Source: Cristatella mucedo
Lineage: Eukaryota > Bryozoa > Phylactolaemata > Cristatellidae
Reading direction: 5' to 3'
Length of the DNA stretch: 64,000 bases
Assembly (NCBI GenBank): GCA_009760855.2
Contig: WPIO01000115.1
Coordinates: 788,501 to 852,500 of the forward strand
Shown piece after piece: positions 1 to 11,468 of this stretch (the first letter of the stretch is position 1; each line of letters begins with the position of its first letter). A model generated the notes under the pieces. That model did no database searches. It saw nothing but the letters and a program-made list of their open reading frames with translations, and was not told the origin of the DNA. A program made the position numbers and the translations under genes.

Positions 1-692
1 CGAGAAGGAGAAAGCACACTTAGAAAAGATTAGTAGCATATGTTGTGCTTGATTTAAAAATTATTATGTAGTTCTACGAATCATCAAATGTAGAAGCATT
101 ACCTTTACCTATTACACTAATTGCTAACAACCAATTAGCCAAGCAGTTAGCTGATATGACAGAATCTTTAATAAGCTTAACGTATTACCTCCAAGCAGAC
201 GTGGAACAGCTATTTTTCAGGCAAGAAGTTCCCCGCAATATCTCAAACAGTAATTAGCCTGTGACGTTGACTGATCTTAAATGAGTACTCGATGATAAGT
301 TAACGTGTTTTGTAATCATTGCTACTTTAAATCCCTACCAAATTCACCAACTTATTACTAAGAGTGAACTATGCTAACTCAGACACGTAGAAAAAAATAT
401 AACTAATAGCTGACTAATGGCTTAAGTATATTCTATTGGAATCTACACAATGATTTTAATGCTTTTAATATTCTTTTCAAGATAATAATCATTATGTTTT
501 TAATTTAGAAACAATTAGAGATCTAAGAGATTGAAATGGAGTAGATAGCTTTCATAATTTATATTGTTAGAATTTTAGTTTTTGAACCATTGTTACATAT
601 TTTAGTAAAGGGCTCTAAAAGTAAGTTACAGAAACCCAAGTGCTGACGTGTTATTTTATTTCGATTCAAATCAGACCCCCGAGAAGTGATTT

Positions 693-699
693 TATAAAA
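693..699 (+). promoter_or_regulatory. TATA box of Kunitz gene 1
   Basis: TATAAAA lies about 27-30 bases upstream of the inferred transcription start. It is conserved in sequence and position in the paralogous gene (59662-59668, - strand), together with the ~60 bases after it down to a splice donor. The start site itself is inferred, not seen. Confidence 0.7.
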
Positions 700-719
700 C
701 CGTTGGGATATTTACAATA

Positions 720-756
720 CTCTATGCATGTCTGGCAGCAGAGGCTCGCTGCAAAG
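720..756 (+). other. Non-coding first exon of Kunitz gene 1 (inferred)
   Basis: A conserved ~37-base stretch after the TATA box ends at a GT donor (757; GTAAAT here, GTAAGA in the paralog). The matching acceptor is the CTTTAG at 1542-1547, just before the 10 bases that precede the ATG; the same acceptor is kept in the paralog. The 5' end is approximate. Confidence 0.6.
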
Positions 757-1557
757 GTAAATTTTTTTCCTTACCTAGTTTAACATTCGTACACTAGTTT
801 TCTGCTCTTCTTCTGCAGAGCGAGAATAAATTTACTAATAAATAATATTAGTCCATAGATTGAAAATACACCGTGTAGCTTGTCTCCGGATTCTTATCTA
901 AGCAAAGTGCAATTTTCTATGTATTAGACAGAAACTCGGGATGATTTACTGTAAAACTGGTAACATTTTAGTAGTAGAAACAAGAATACGCACGAAGTTA
1001 AACAGTACCACAGTAGAACTAAAATTACTTTATACACATTTACCAAGTAAAAAATGTATGAATCTAACGGTAAAGCTCGTTGCAATCTCCTTACCATAAT
1101 TTTGTATCAATGCCAATAAGAATCTATCACGATAAGTACTAAGGTTTCAGGGGAGCCTGTTATATTTACACATCACAGTATTACAATTCGACATTATGTT
1201 CCAAGAAGCCCCGAATCCTCGTGGAATCAGCCGACTCCAACCTAACTACGACAGTTTTACACTTCATTTGATGGATCACGATTTATTAAGGCAATGTGAC
1301 CTTGATCACTAACGGGAGATCAAAGTGGCATCTCTAGGAGGAGCGAAATCACGAAATCAATCCGTGGGAATTATTTAAAATGTATTCACCTTCAGCACTG
1401 TAGTTAAATAGCAGGTTCTAATTCTAATGACGATTCTTATCTTCGTAAGACAAAAATGCCTCACATTGCCTTTTGACAACTAATAGAGTTTCGTGTTACT
1501 GTAAAATGGAATGTACAAGCATAGCAAGGTGTCACACTTTGCTTTAGGTCAATCAAC

Positions 1558-3530
1558 ATGAAGTCGGCACTGGCAATTATTCTTGTCTTATGCTTTTCTG
1601 TAAGTAATTCGTGGCCTTAAAAGTATATGATAGTTGCTGCATTCCTTGAGATTCATAAAACTCTAGGCAAAGAGTTTTCTGGATCAGGCCGTTTGCTGTG
1701 TTTGTGGTTGAAATATTTCCACGTTCAGTAAATGTTCCGAATTTTTCTCTTTAGGTCACGGCTGAGGCAATATCAGGTATGTCAAAATTCCAGATAGCCA
1801 AAAAATCTTGGCGAGCTGATATATGCAGAGTAATTACGAGAATAAAATCAACCGGCGACTGGCACGTGCTCTCCTAAATCATTAAATTTTAAAGGCCAAC
1901 CATATTTATTACATAGAGCCAACTGGATAACTTTTTTCTTCTAGCTTTGAAAGACCAGCTAGAACTTTGATGCGATTGAAATTCCCTTTTTCAGCTTGCA
2001 TGTTGCCTCCCGCGACTGGACCTTGCAGAGCATCATTTCAGAAATACTTCTACGATCCAATTTCTTGTAAGTGCAAACTCTTTACATACGGCGGATGCCA
2101 AGGTAATTTGAATCGATTTAACACCAAGATTGGATGCGAGACTTTATGCCACAAAGGTGAGTGCTAATTTTCCTTATGTATAGAGCTATACATGGATACA
2201 TTTAAATGTGTAACGTTAAAACTGCTTATATTAACCGATTGGCTACAGCATCGTGTATTAAAAAAATTTTGGAACCTTTAGTATATTGTATCAGTGATCC
2301 TATCACTTTCATAAGCATATGCAACATATTTTAATCGATTATCAATGTTAGGGATTGGATGGTTTTTCCCTTGCACCGCTTTTATAGCAATGCAGTAACT
2401 CTCTTATAGTTTATCTGAAAGCATACGAACTAAAACTGAGTAATTTTTCCATTATCTAAATAGTCTTGCCTTGTCTGCCGTGAGTCTCGCAGTTGCTACA
2501 TCACACCTCTTCTCGCCGACATGCACTGGCTAACAGTCAAGCAATGGATTGACTTCAATGTTCTGTCGCTTAGTTTTAGGTCGCTTCTTTCTTTGGCTCC
2601 AACCTGTCTTTCGGATCTACTCCCTCACCAGGCCAAGCATCGTACTACCCGCTTTTTGGAATCCAACAGTCTACCAATACCTCGTACAAACTACAAATCC
2701 TTTGCTGATCTTACATTTAGTTCGTATGCTTCCAAAACCTGGAACTCACTTACGACTTGCCTCTCAACATAGATTCATTTGATCACGTTTAAAAAGAACT
2801 TAAAAACCCAACTATTTACGACAGCATTTAGTGGGTCCCTGTGATTCTTACTGCACGCGCTTTTGCATGCTGACATAGTGCATGCTGCCACTAATCACAC
2901 TTTTATGCTGACCCTGTGAATGTCACCCATAATAATTGTATTCATGTTGTTTATCCATCGCTACATTATTCGCCATTCAATAGCGTCTCCCTTTGCAGCA
3001 AATGAAAAGGCCTAGAAAGAGACTGAGATCTCTGAGGACGCTTTATCAAGTGTATTATTATTATTATTGGCTCAGACTAAACAGACACATTTTAAATGGC
3101 CTTAAAATAGATCATGACTAGACGCCCCAAGTCCGAGCAGGAGTATTGTATCTGAATCACGAATACCGTGCCTAATTAGAATAAATACCTAGAATTATTT
3201 CCTATTGAGACCAAATAATTTAAAAAAGCAAGTTTATGTATTCAAGATTTGTTGTTTGCTTAGTTACTATCATGCTAAGAATGAGATCTGTTCGAAATCA
3301 GCTGGCCGAGAGCAATACCATGAGTAATTATGACACCTTATAATGTATTCGTTGTCAGAGTGCTGACTCGGGCACTGTTGTTCTAATTAGGCCGTGAATT
3401 TGAAAGCCGATTCACCTTGTTGCACATTATAATGATTAACTTTCAATTTTTTTGGCGTAGGTACAGAGAATTTATACTTGAGAGAATAATATATCTCGTT
3501 TCTTTCGTTGCAGCGTGCCTTCTAGTTTAA
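1558..3530 (+). CDS. Secreted single Kunitz-domain protein with 8 cysteines, gene 1 (spliced)
   Basis: Coding exons are 1558-1599, 1755-1776, 1995-2156 and 3514-3530, all bounded by GT/AG with matching phases, giving 80 residues. The first two exons encode a hydrophobic signal peptide, cleavage likely after Ala-Glu-Ala. The third holds a complete Kunitz/BPTI domain: cysteine spacing x8, x15, x7, x12, x3 as in the family, an FTYGGC core, and Arg after the second Cys at P1 with Ala at P1', which in this family predicts inhibition of trypsin-like serine proteases. Two cysteines are extra: one two residues before the third canonical Cys, and one four residues after the sixth, encoded by the last exon (reads Ala-Cys-Leu-Leu-Val-stop). 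A fourth disulfide is inferred. The product is probably extracellular; it could be a secreted inhibitor or a venom or mucus component, which the sequence cannot decide. Intron 4 carries a LINE-A fragment. Confidence 0.88.
2463..3068 (+). mobile_element. LINE-A fragment in intron 4 of Kunitz gene 1
   Basis: This is a 5'-truncated CR1/L2-type LINE containing the C-terminal end of the reverse transcriptase ORF (remnant of the LHWLPVKQRIDFKVL motif near 2521-2570), the 3' UTR, the terminal hairpin near 3006-3045 and a TTA-repeat tail. The fragment at 57295-57905 has the same 5' truncation point and the same flanking bases, so both come from one insertion older than the gene duplication. Confidence 0.9.
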
Positions 3531-3601
3531 AAAACGAGATTATGTATCCAAAGGGAAATCGTCACCTCATTGAGAGTTATACGACTGATTAATAGCAACG
3601 A

Positions 3602-3607
3602 AATAAA
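3602..3607 (+). terminator. Polyadenylation signal of Kunitz gene 1
   Basis: AATAAA lies 72 bases past the stop codon. The paralog has the same signal in the same sequence context (56749-56754, - strand). Confidence 0.75.
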
Positions 3608-3889
3608 AGACTGAGCATTGAAAGCCACTGTTTTATTTCACGAAGATACGGTTATTTCAATCGATTCATGAGATCAAGTATGCGTCACTAGTTACTAAAT
3701 ATGGTTACATATAAATAGTAAGTTTGAATAGATACGATTTCCTGTAAATTAGTTTTGTGACTTGATTGACACCCTGTACAGCTTAGAAATTACGGTTTCA
3801 GAGAGGGATAGAAAAACAATTCAAATTTAAATAGATGCCTGAACGGACGAAATATTTTCTCCATGAGCTTAGATGTAAGCTAAGTTAAA

Positions 3890-4235
3890 TATTGCTAGTA
3901 ATCTAAATTGCAGAATCTAGAACACTCGGGGTAGCCAAAGCATTAGTTAAAAAATGGAGTTTTACAAGTAACCCTATAAGTTTACCTTCGCAATTCAGTT
4001 GATATGTTAAAAGAATTTTGAATATAGAAGAAATACTGTGACTGCGACTGACTAATCTGCTCAGCTTCGCTTTACCTGCGCCTCGGGGGATTTTTATTTC
4101 CTCTTAAGTTCCTCACTCGCAGTCTCTCTTTGGGCATTCTTATCGATGGCTCGACCAAGAGTAGTGGCCTGCAGCCAAAGGATATTATTTCTGGGTTTTT
4201 GAATTAACAGTTCTCTGCGGGTTCTCTGCTTTGGA
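3890..4235. other. No gene seen
   Basis: This unique-looking sequence lies between the duplicated arm and LINE debris. I see no ORF, repeat or RNA gene in it. Confidence 0.5.
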
Positions 4236-4239
4236 TTCA

Positions 4240-4880
4240 AAGGCACTACATCCCGGACCTGACCAGGTTTAAAAGTAAATTAATAGTGCACCTATGCATG
4301 ACAGCACTTAGTTAGTCCCTGTGATTCGTCCTCCAAGAGCTCATTCTTGCTGACACTGTGCATGCTGCTTGAAGGACGAATTAAAGGGAACCACTCAATG
4401 CGGTCTTAAATAGGTGTTTTTTTAGTTCTTTTTAAATGTGGTCAAGTCAGGTGACGTTCTGATGCCAGTCGGGAGGGAGTTCCAGGCTTTGGGAGCATAC
4501 GAACTAAATGCACGATACAATGCTGCCAAACCCTGAAACTCAATCCCAACTTGCATTACAACATCCCCTGGCTTGTATTGTATTTTAAACCATGCAATAA
4601 GAAATTAAAAAGCACCTATTTATGACGGCATTTAGTGGGTCCCGGTGATTCTTCCTCGATGTACGTATGCATGCTAACAGTGCAGCATGGTGCCACTTAC
4701 CACACTTGAATGCTGACTCTGAGCATGTCACCCTTTGCCATTTTATTTTCGTTGTTTATCGATCGTAATACCATTCACCATTTGATCGTGATTTTTTGAT
4801 GGCAAATGTACCAAGCCGAGGAAAAACTAGAGTTGTTTGAGAGCACTTTATCCAGTGCATTATTATTATCATCATTATTT
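4240..4880. mobile_element. Rearranged LINE-A 3' fragments in alternating orientation
   Basis: Three pieces of LINE-A 3' sequence lie side by side: + at about 4240-4370, - at about 4370-4525, and + at about 4525-4880, ending in a TTA/ATC-rich tail. The middle piece is complementary to parts of both neighbours, so the region could fold back on itself. Twin priming or later inversion could explain it. Confidence 0.7.
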
Positions 4881-4889
4881 CAACTTCCT

Positions 4890-5600
4890 TTTGGTTTGAC
4901 TTACCCAAGGTTTGGCATTCATGCCAGAAATCCTTCATCTATTCACAGTGCTTGACACTATAATAATAATAAGTATTAATGCAATAAATTAACCGTAAAA
5001 AAATCTTGTTCAAAGTGCTTTACAATTTGTACTATTACGTTCTTACTGTAAACCGTCAGATCATCGTGAACCGCCTCTCCACACAAGTGAAAGTTTCCCC
5101 GTGCTGGCACACTGCTAAACTGCGATGAAGTCTGATTTTAGGGATGATTTCAGAGTGAAGATGTGACATCCATCGTCTATCAAAGGACACCTTAAAGTAT
5201 AAGATACATGAGGGACCCATAACAGAATATCCTATTTTCCCTACTTGAAAAAACCTTAAGACTGATGAATTCTATTGCCATATTCAAGATTGCATTTTAT
5301 TCCCATGGTAATCAAAAATGGAATTTTTCATCCTTCGAACTTACTGGGCATCGCTTTTAATCCAAACTACTTGATACACTAAAGACTACTACGACACTGA
5401 AATTCGCATTTAAAAAGCTTTTTGTATCCCTAAACATTAACAATGAAAAATCCAACCTAATAATCGTAGGCAGATGTATACTTTCCAATTATTATGTGTA
5501 CCTGACCCTTAGGAAAGATCAGTCTTGCATCCTTTGGGTGATATTGCTCGTAATGGAAGTGCACTGGACCAAATATAATTCATTTTAAAAAACAAATTAT
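4890..5600. other. No gene seen
   Basis: This is AT-rich sequence. A short run of TTATATATTATATATTA lies near 5600. I see no coding potential. Confidence 0.5.
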
Positions 5601-5619
5601 TATATATTATATATTAATT

Positions 5620-6560
5620 ACCAAACAAATTGGTCGTCAAAAACCACCTTTCTTTGGCTTTTAGGTCGGCTCAATTTTCAGTTATTCAATCTTTCGAATT
5701 TCAGTATTTTCACTTTGGGAATGTAACTAAAATAAAGACCTTTGTTGATCGAAGACCGACTTTAAAAACATATCATGTGCTCGTGACATCACGTTTAGCT
5801 TATTGCAATTCACTTTCTTGAGGACTCCCGGGATTTGTATTGAATTGTCAGCTGCTCGTACATTCATCAGCAGCTCGTCAGGTCTCTCTCGACAGACTTC
5901 GCTGCTGCCTTCCGAATTTACATCCTCCTATAGCTGGTGCACAACAATGCTTCTAGGGTTGTCTGCAGTGGGCGACACTGTTGCCACATCACACCACTTC
6001 TCGCAGACCCGCATTGGCTCCCAGTCAAACAACTCATCGACTTCATGGTTTTTTCACTCGATTTCAGGTCCCTTCACTCTTTGGCTCCCGCCTAACTATC
6101 AGATCTACTCTTCCTAAAACTTTAACATCCTACTTCCTGCTATTCGAAATCTAATTGTTTACCTATATCTCGGAAAAGCCTCAAATCCGTTGGAAACCTG
6201 GCCTTTAGTTCGTATTATGCCAAATGCCCGGAACTCACTCCCGACCTGCCTCAACACATCTCCTGACTTGTCCACATTTAAAAAGAAAATAAAACCACAT
6301 CTATTTGGGAACCGCTTATTTGGGTCCTTGAGATTCGTCCTTTATGAGCTTGTGAGTGCTGATCCTCTGCATGATACCACTAACCATTCTTGCATGCTGA
6401 CACTTTGCATGTCGCCCTAAACATGCTACTTTTGTTGAAAAAGCTACAAGTAACCTTTTAATCGTGCTTTTTTGCAGCAATCGTAAAGCGCCTATAAAGA
6501 GACCAAGTCCTCAGAGGGAACTTTATCCGGTGTAATATTATCATCATTATTATTTATATT
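5620..6560 (+). mobile_element. LINE-A copy, 5'-truncated, broken
   Basis: A decayed reverse-transcriptase C-terminus includes the VTSRLAYCNSL motif (about 5785-5820), followed by a divergent 3' UTR, the terminal hairpin at 6484-6525 and an ATTATCATCATTATTATT tail. Several frameshifts and stops are present. Sequence at about 5835-5940 does not match the other copies well. Confidence 0.8.
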
Positions 6561-6564
6561 AGTA

Positions 6565-7960
6565 GGCTTTACTACATCCCTCTTTAGCCTCGAATCAACG
6601 TCAAGATTTCTAGTCTTGCACACCTGTGCCAATGACTCGTTGGCACCAGCCCATCTATCCGACCTCCTTGCTAGTCCAGCATGCATACACAACATCCATC
6701 CCTCAGCTTCCGGTCTTCGTGCCTTCCTTCGAAGTCAATTGATATACATTGATGAGAGAGCTTTAAGCTGGTATACTATCTAAGTCGGGCATTGGCTTTT
6801 CAATACGGTCACTACCTGCAGTGACTTTGCTCGCATTAGGTCTCCGAGCAACATGCATCCGTTCAGGCCAGCTTTCCCTTTCCTCCTAGTGACCACACGT
6901 CTACTTTTTGTTCCCGTAAACTCTGCGTAATTACCAGTGCTCTCTTAAGTGCATGTTTGTGGTCTTACTAATCTGCTGCCGAGAGACTCTTTACGTTAGC
7001 TTTAGCATATCAGGTCAAAGCAGGACGCTTGCTTTGTCGTGAACTTCTAAGAATTAAATGCATGTCAATCTCACTTGGGCTCTAATATTCTTTCAGGAAA
7101 CTGTAAAGCACTTTGATAAACAATAGCTTCTTTAAAGGCGGCGAATAACTAATTAACATTAATAATATTTTTGTTGTTGTACTCATGAGCTGTTCATGGT
7201 TCAGTGCATGTTACTGACGAGGGGTACTATAAACCGTTATTTCTGCTCATCTTATATTTCATTTCTATATGCTGGTGTAGGCATGATTCTTTTGTACTGT
7301 CATCCCCTTACCTGTTATATGGACGACTAAAACTGATGTTATTCTAAAAGTGAGTGCGGCTTGGACATGATATTGTCTAGCCAGGGAACCTATTATTTGT
7401 TTTGATATCTCTCATGCGACAATCTATCAAATCACCCTCAACTAGCTAATTTTATTTGAGAAATGACCCTAGGGAAACTCAATTGATAACTGTTGTCTCA
7501 TCAACAAGTTTTCTGTGTTTTTCCGATGGTATTTAGCAGTTGTGTACAGACTTGTATATGGCAAACAGCAAAAGAGTGGTGTGACGGAGGACCTGCATAT
7601 GTCGTGAATCTGCTGCTTAGAGCTCTAGATATCACTCGTGTTCTAAAGATTACATGCGATTCCCTGGGTGATTTTTGCTGGCAGAAAACTTAGTCCAGCT
7701 ATAGCATGGTTTTGTCATGCTATTTTAGAAAACGGGATCGCCCTTTGTTCGTCTCATACTTGAAATAAAAGATTGACTTTGGAGGTTGTAGTTATTTTCG
7801 CCCAGTTCCCTTTGTATATTTGTGTCAAGAATTTACGAAACTGTTCTCAGCCCGAAATGTGTAGCACACCTTAGCAATTATGAATGGTCAGACAAATTTT
7901 GTCTGTATTCAAGCGATACAAATCCACTTAACTGCTTTCATCCACGTAACAAGCGACATG
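6565..7960. other. No recognisable gene
   Basis: Only short ORFs occur here, the best being 66 codons at 7493-7693, with no family I recognise. A sequence near 7725-7790, including AATAAA, faintly resembles the Kunitz 3' flank, but no Kunitz exon precedes it. Confidence 0.45.
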
Positions 7961-7964
7961 CCAT

Positions 7965-8335
7965 GCTGCAACTATAACAGGAATTGTATTGCCTCAGCCC
8001 TACCAGATCTATCAGCTATGGACAACGTTATTGATTTCTATATTATACTTGAACGATTGTGAACAACGATCAGTTTGGCAGCTAAGGCACTGCCGAGGTC
8101 TAAATTGCCCCTGTCTGATTAAAATCAATCCGCCTTTTTTAGTGGTCTATCCTCCTCCACTCACAGTTTCACTTGTTACGTGGATGCGGTTATCACTTCT
8201 ATGCTGACGTTAATCAGCTTTATTTGCCGTTTGAACCTTCAGAATCTGCAGACGCGAATGAAAAACCGAGTTCATCATTTCCAGTAATCTGACACTACAG
8301 GATGGCGAATTTTATCTCAAAGAACTACTATCAAT
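7965..8335 (+). mobile_element. LINE-B fragment (reverse transcriptase)
   Basis: The fragment is homologous to 27215-27600 of the best LINE-B copy. It includes the LLDLSAAFDTIDHEVLLERL-equivalent region and the stretch matching YHFYADD, here with the second Asp lost (GACGTT). Frameshifts and stops make it non-functional. Confidence 0.75.
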
Positions 8336-8384
8336 AACGTGATGTAAAAGAACTGTTACTTCACAGAGATACGAAGACTATTTG

Positions 8385-8620
8385 GGTTTTACAAAGGAGA
8401 TTTTTGTATAGCCCACTCGCAGCCTAAACGGCTTTCAGTACGCATTCGGTAGCTAGCTGACTTTATCTCACCCAGCAAAGAGAAAGTGGGAGACATAACA
8501 GAGACAGAAGAGCAGTTGAGGTCGTGTCAAACTAAACTGCTACTGAGAGCTCTTAACGGGAGTGTGGTTTGACTAGAAGACTTTGCTCTTCTCTTTGGGG
8601 TTGCAGTTTTGTGATCGTCG
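8385..8620 (-). mobile_element. LINE-B 3' fragment, opposite strand
   Basis: The fragment is the reverse complement of the LINE-B 3' end as seen at 28390-28510. It sits tail to tail with the + strand fragment just upstream. Confidence 0.7.
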
Positions 8621-8984
8621 AGAGGTGGTAAGAAATTTGCTGTCCACTCTGAGAGGTGCAAAAATTAATAATTTCTCATTACGAAGACTGCCTATACTGC
8701 TAGCCATCTCGACAAATCTCAATCCAAGATTATGAACTTTTTACCATGGTGGCTTTCACGAAATTTAACTACTTTGCTTGTTCTTTCTGTGCTATATTAT
8801 TTCCTTTCACTTTTGGCAAGCATCAAAAAAAGCCGTTAACCCACCATAGCTGGTGATGAATGTGGCTGCAATGCTAGTTGAGCAACCCATAGATTCAGCT
8901 ATGCATGTTCTTTTCGTAAGGAACGTGAATGGCTTTTGGTTGATCAACGGATACAGAGTAGAGTTCTTACTCTGACCCGTAAAG

Positions 8985-9150
8985 CCATGCCATGATAGTC
9001 CAAGATAGAGTGCTTGCTCCTCACGACCGAGGTCGTGGATTTGAATTCTCAAGCGATCGATCTTGTATTGCCAACTTCAGGTGATGTTTATGGCCGCTAA
9101 GGCTCTTCGGTCGCTGTACAAATGAGGCCATTAAATTAGCTAATATTTCC
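8985..9150 (+). mobile_element. tRNA-derived SINE, diverged copy
   Basis: Collinear with the SINE at 24225-24406 read on its own strand. It shows the GACCGAGGTCGTGG stretch, a decayed B box (GATTTGAATTCT), and the GCCGCTAAGGCTCTTCGGTCGC part before the tail. No target duplication was identified. Confidence 0.65.
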
Positions 9151-9264
9151 TGCGGCTCATTTATAATTACCCGAAATTATGTACGAGTAATAGCCTCCTC
9201 CTCGTGTGTATACACAATAATTAGGCTGTTGTACTACTACTCTCTAAAAGCGTTAGCAATAAAT

Positions 9265-9455
9265 TCCTGTCTTCAGGTTCTAGACTGTGGAACTCACCCC
9301 TATCGTTTTTGTCAGCGACATTTACCTCCTGCTGCCGACTGTGGCACATTTTTCAGCTAACCCGAGCGGCGACCTGCATTTTAATCACTCTCAGAACTGT
9401 CCTCTTTGTTCAGCTATGCTTTCCGGCGTCACTTTGTTTCGCTAGATGAAAATTG
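9265..9455 (+). mobile_element. LINE-B 3' coding-end fragment
   Basis: Matches 28255-28440 of the best LINE-B copy, starting at the segment for LQVLDCGVRFYNS. Short and decayed. Confidence 0.7.
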
Positions 9456-9459
9456 TTAG

Positions 9460-10090
9460 CTATGGTATGCATACTGTGCAGGCAAAAATGCTCAAGCACA
9501 TTCTGACCTCCAGAAACCAAGCACTGCTACCATTTCTTGTCCGTTGTCCAATTTAACAACAAAAAAAGGTTCTTGAAATCACGTTATACGAAAGCCGCCA
9601 CAGCAAAGACCTGCTTCAATCAAATAACCAATTCGTCCGTTTTTTTTTACCGTAGCCCGTAAGAAAATACATGCCTACTGACATCTAAACCCTTACTACC
9701 TGCGGCTGGGTCACCATTCCTAACGCTGGCGGTCGAGTTATATTTGCCGGCTGCTAGTAACCTACTTAGCATTGTGCAAACCAAAGTCCACCATCATCTC
9801 CAATTTCTCTGATTTTAATTCGATTCTGAGGGAAAATTTGTCTTTCTCCGTTAATGACGATTTAATGCTACTTTTAATAGATTTTTGACGTCTTAGCATC
9901 TGAATTTCATACCTATAGGTATCAGGTGAGTTACTAAAATTAATTTGTTTTAAAAAAATGATTCTATATAAAACTCTCTCAGACCTTGTAACCTATGATA
10001 ATTAGAGACGACGATAAATTATTTTCTAATGTATTATTTTTTAAGTCTCCAATCAGGCTTTTTATATGGAAAATACTGCAGCATCGAAAT
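9460..10090. other. No gene seen
   Basis: No ORF, RNA or repeat can be supported here. Confidence 0.45.
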
Positions 10091-10989
10091 TGTATGATGA
10101 GCAATGTTATGAGGGATAAACATCAATAACATGGTTAGGGGTGAAGTGCACAGGGACAGCATGCACATGTGATTTGTAGCAGCATGCACAGTGTCAGCAC
10201 GGATAAGCACATGTAGGACGAATCAGGGGGATTCACTAAATGCTGTCCACAAAGAGGTGTTTTTAAGTTCTTTTTAGCTGTAGTTACGGCAGGGGGATGT
10301 TCTGACGCAAGTCAGGAGGGAGTTTCAGGCTTTGGGAGCATAGGAACTAAATGCACGGTATCCAAATGGTTTGAGGTTTGTACGAAGTATAGGTAAACTG
10401 TTGGATTCCGATTAGCGGTTGGTACAATGCTTGGCCACGTGGAGTACTACAGCTGAGCGATAGGCTGGAGCAAAAGAATGAAGTGACCTAGAAGTGAGCA
10501 ACAAAACCTTGAAGTCAATCCGTTGCTTGACTGGTAGCCTGTGCAGGTCGGTGAGAAGTGGCGTCGGATGGCAACTGAGACGCTCACGACAGACGAACAT
10601 AACTGCCAATTTTCGCACCATCTGTAATCGCCCGATTGCACATGTCAGTAGGCCAGCAAGCAGTGAGATACAGTAATCCAGACGGGATGTCTCAAATGCA
10701 CGGGCCAACTTAGATGTGGCATCCTTGTATAAAAAAGCCCGAATTCTAGCAATGTTATGCAGCTGAAACTTAGCCGACTTGACCGTGGAGCGGATGTGGT
10801 CGTCTAAATAGATGTAACTTTTGAACATGACAGCTAGATTTTGAGCTGATTCAACTGGAGAAATGCTGGCAGAGCCCATTTTGAACGTCAGCCTTTCCAA
10901 TTTCTGAATCACATTGGGTTTGCCAGCAACGAGTAAGTTAGTTTTACCATCGTTTAGTTTTAGAAAATTTGCTGCCATCCATGTGGGGG

Positions 10990-11274
10990 TAGCAATAGTA
11001 AAATTGATAATAATATTACTCTTGATATAGCGCCGTCTGAGAACTTAATCTCTTTCTAGAGGCTTTGCATTAGCCGCAAAGGGAAACGCAATTAAATGGT
11101 GAGTAAAATCATACTTGATAAACAAACAAAAAATTATAACATGGTTAGGGGTTGACATGCAAAGGGCCAGCATCCAAATGTGGGTAGTGGCAGCATGCAC
11201 AGTGTCAGCACACATAAGCACATTAAGGACGAATCACAGGGAATCACTAAATGCTGGCCTAAATAGGTGTGTTG
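10990..11274 (-). mobile_element. Short LINE-A 3' end nested in LINE-A
   Basis: A ~285-base 3' fragment comprises the tail (AATAATATTA near 11005), the terminal hairpin (11020-11060) and the 3' UTR. It sits in the middle of the RT ORF of the surrounding copy, which resumes at GGATGTCATGAATACATGC. Confidence 0.75.
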
Positions 11275-11409
11275 GGATGTCATGAATACATGCAGCAATA
11301 CGTTGAGAGATTTGGAAGTGATCGAAGGCTTGCAGGGATCTAAGCAAAGGTAAAACTGAATGTCATCCACATAGAAGACAAAGCCTTGATTGTGCTTGGC
11401 AATCACATA

Positions 11410-11413
<4 letters not shown>

Positions 11414-11464
<51 letters not shown>
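11414..11464. repeat. GA microsatellite inside LINE-A
   Basis: About 25 GA units lie where other LINE-A copies read AAGAGGGAGAGTATAAACC (for example near 63607). The array therefore grew from a short GA-rich seed inside the RT ORF. Confidence 0.95.

Positions 11465-11468
<4 letters not shown>

Larger units (their letters stand above)
1..3880. repeat. Left arm of inverted segmental duplication
   Basis: The stretch aligns as reverse complement to about 56485-60510, covering the Kunitz gene, its introns, its 3' flank and about 1.5 kb upstream. Shared landmarks include the TATA region, the splice sites, a LINE fragment in the last intron and the polyadenylation signal. The first ~700 bases also match the middle copy near 29930-30560 in reverse orientation. 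The arm is cut by the window edge. By eye the non-coding identity is about 75-85 percent, so this is an old duplication. Confidence 0.85.

Noticed and set aside
7725-7790. Possible third Kunitz gene, from 3'-flank-like sequence with AATAAA
   Set aside because: Similarity is weak and no cysteine-patterned exon with splice sites could be found upstream.
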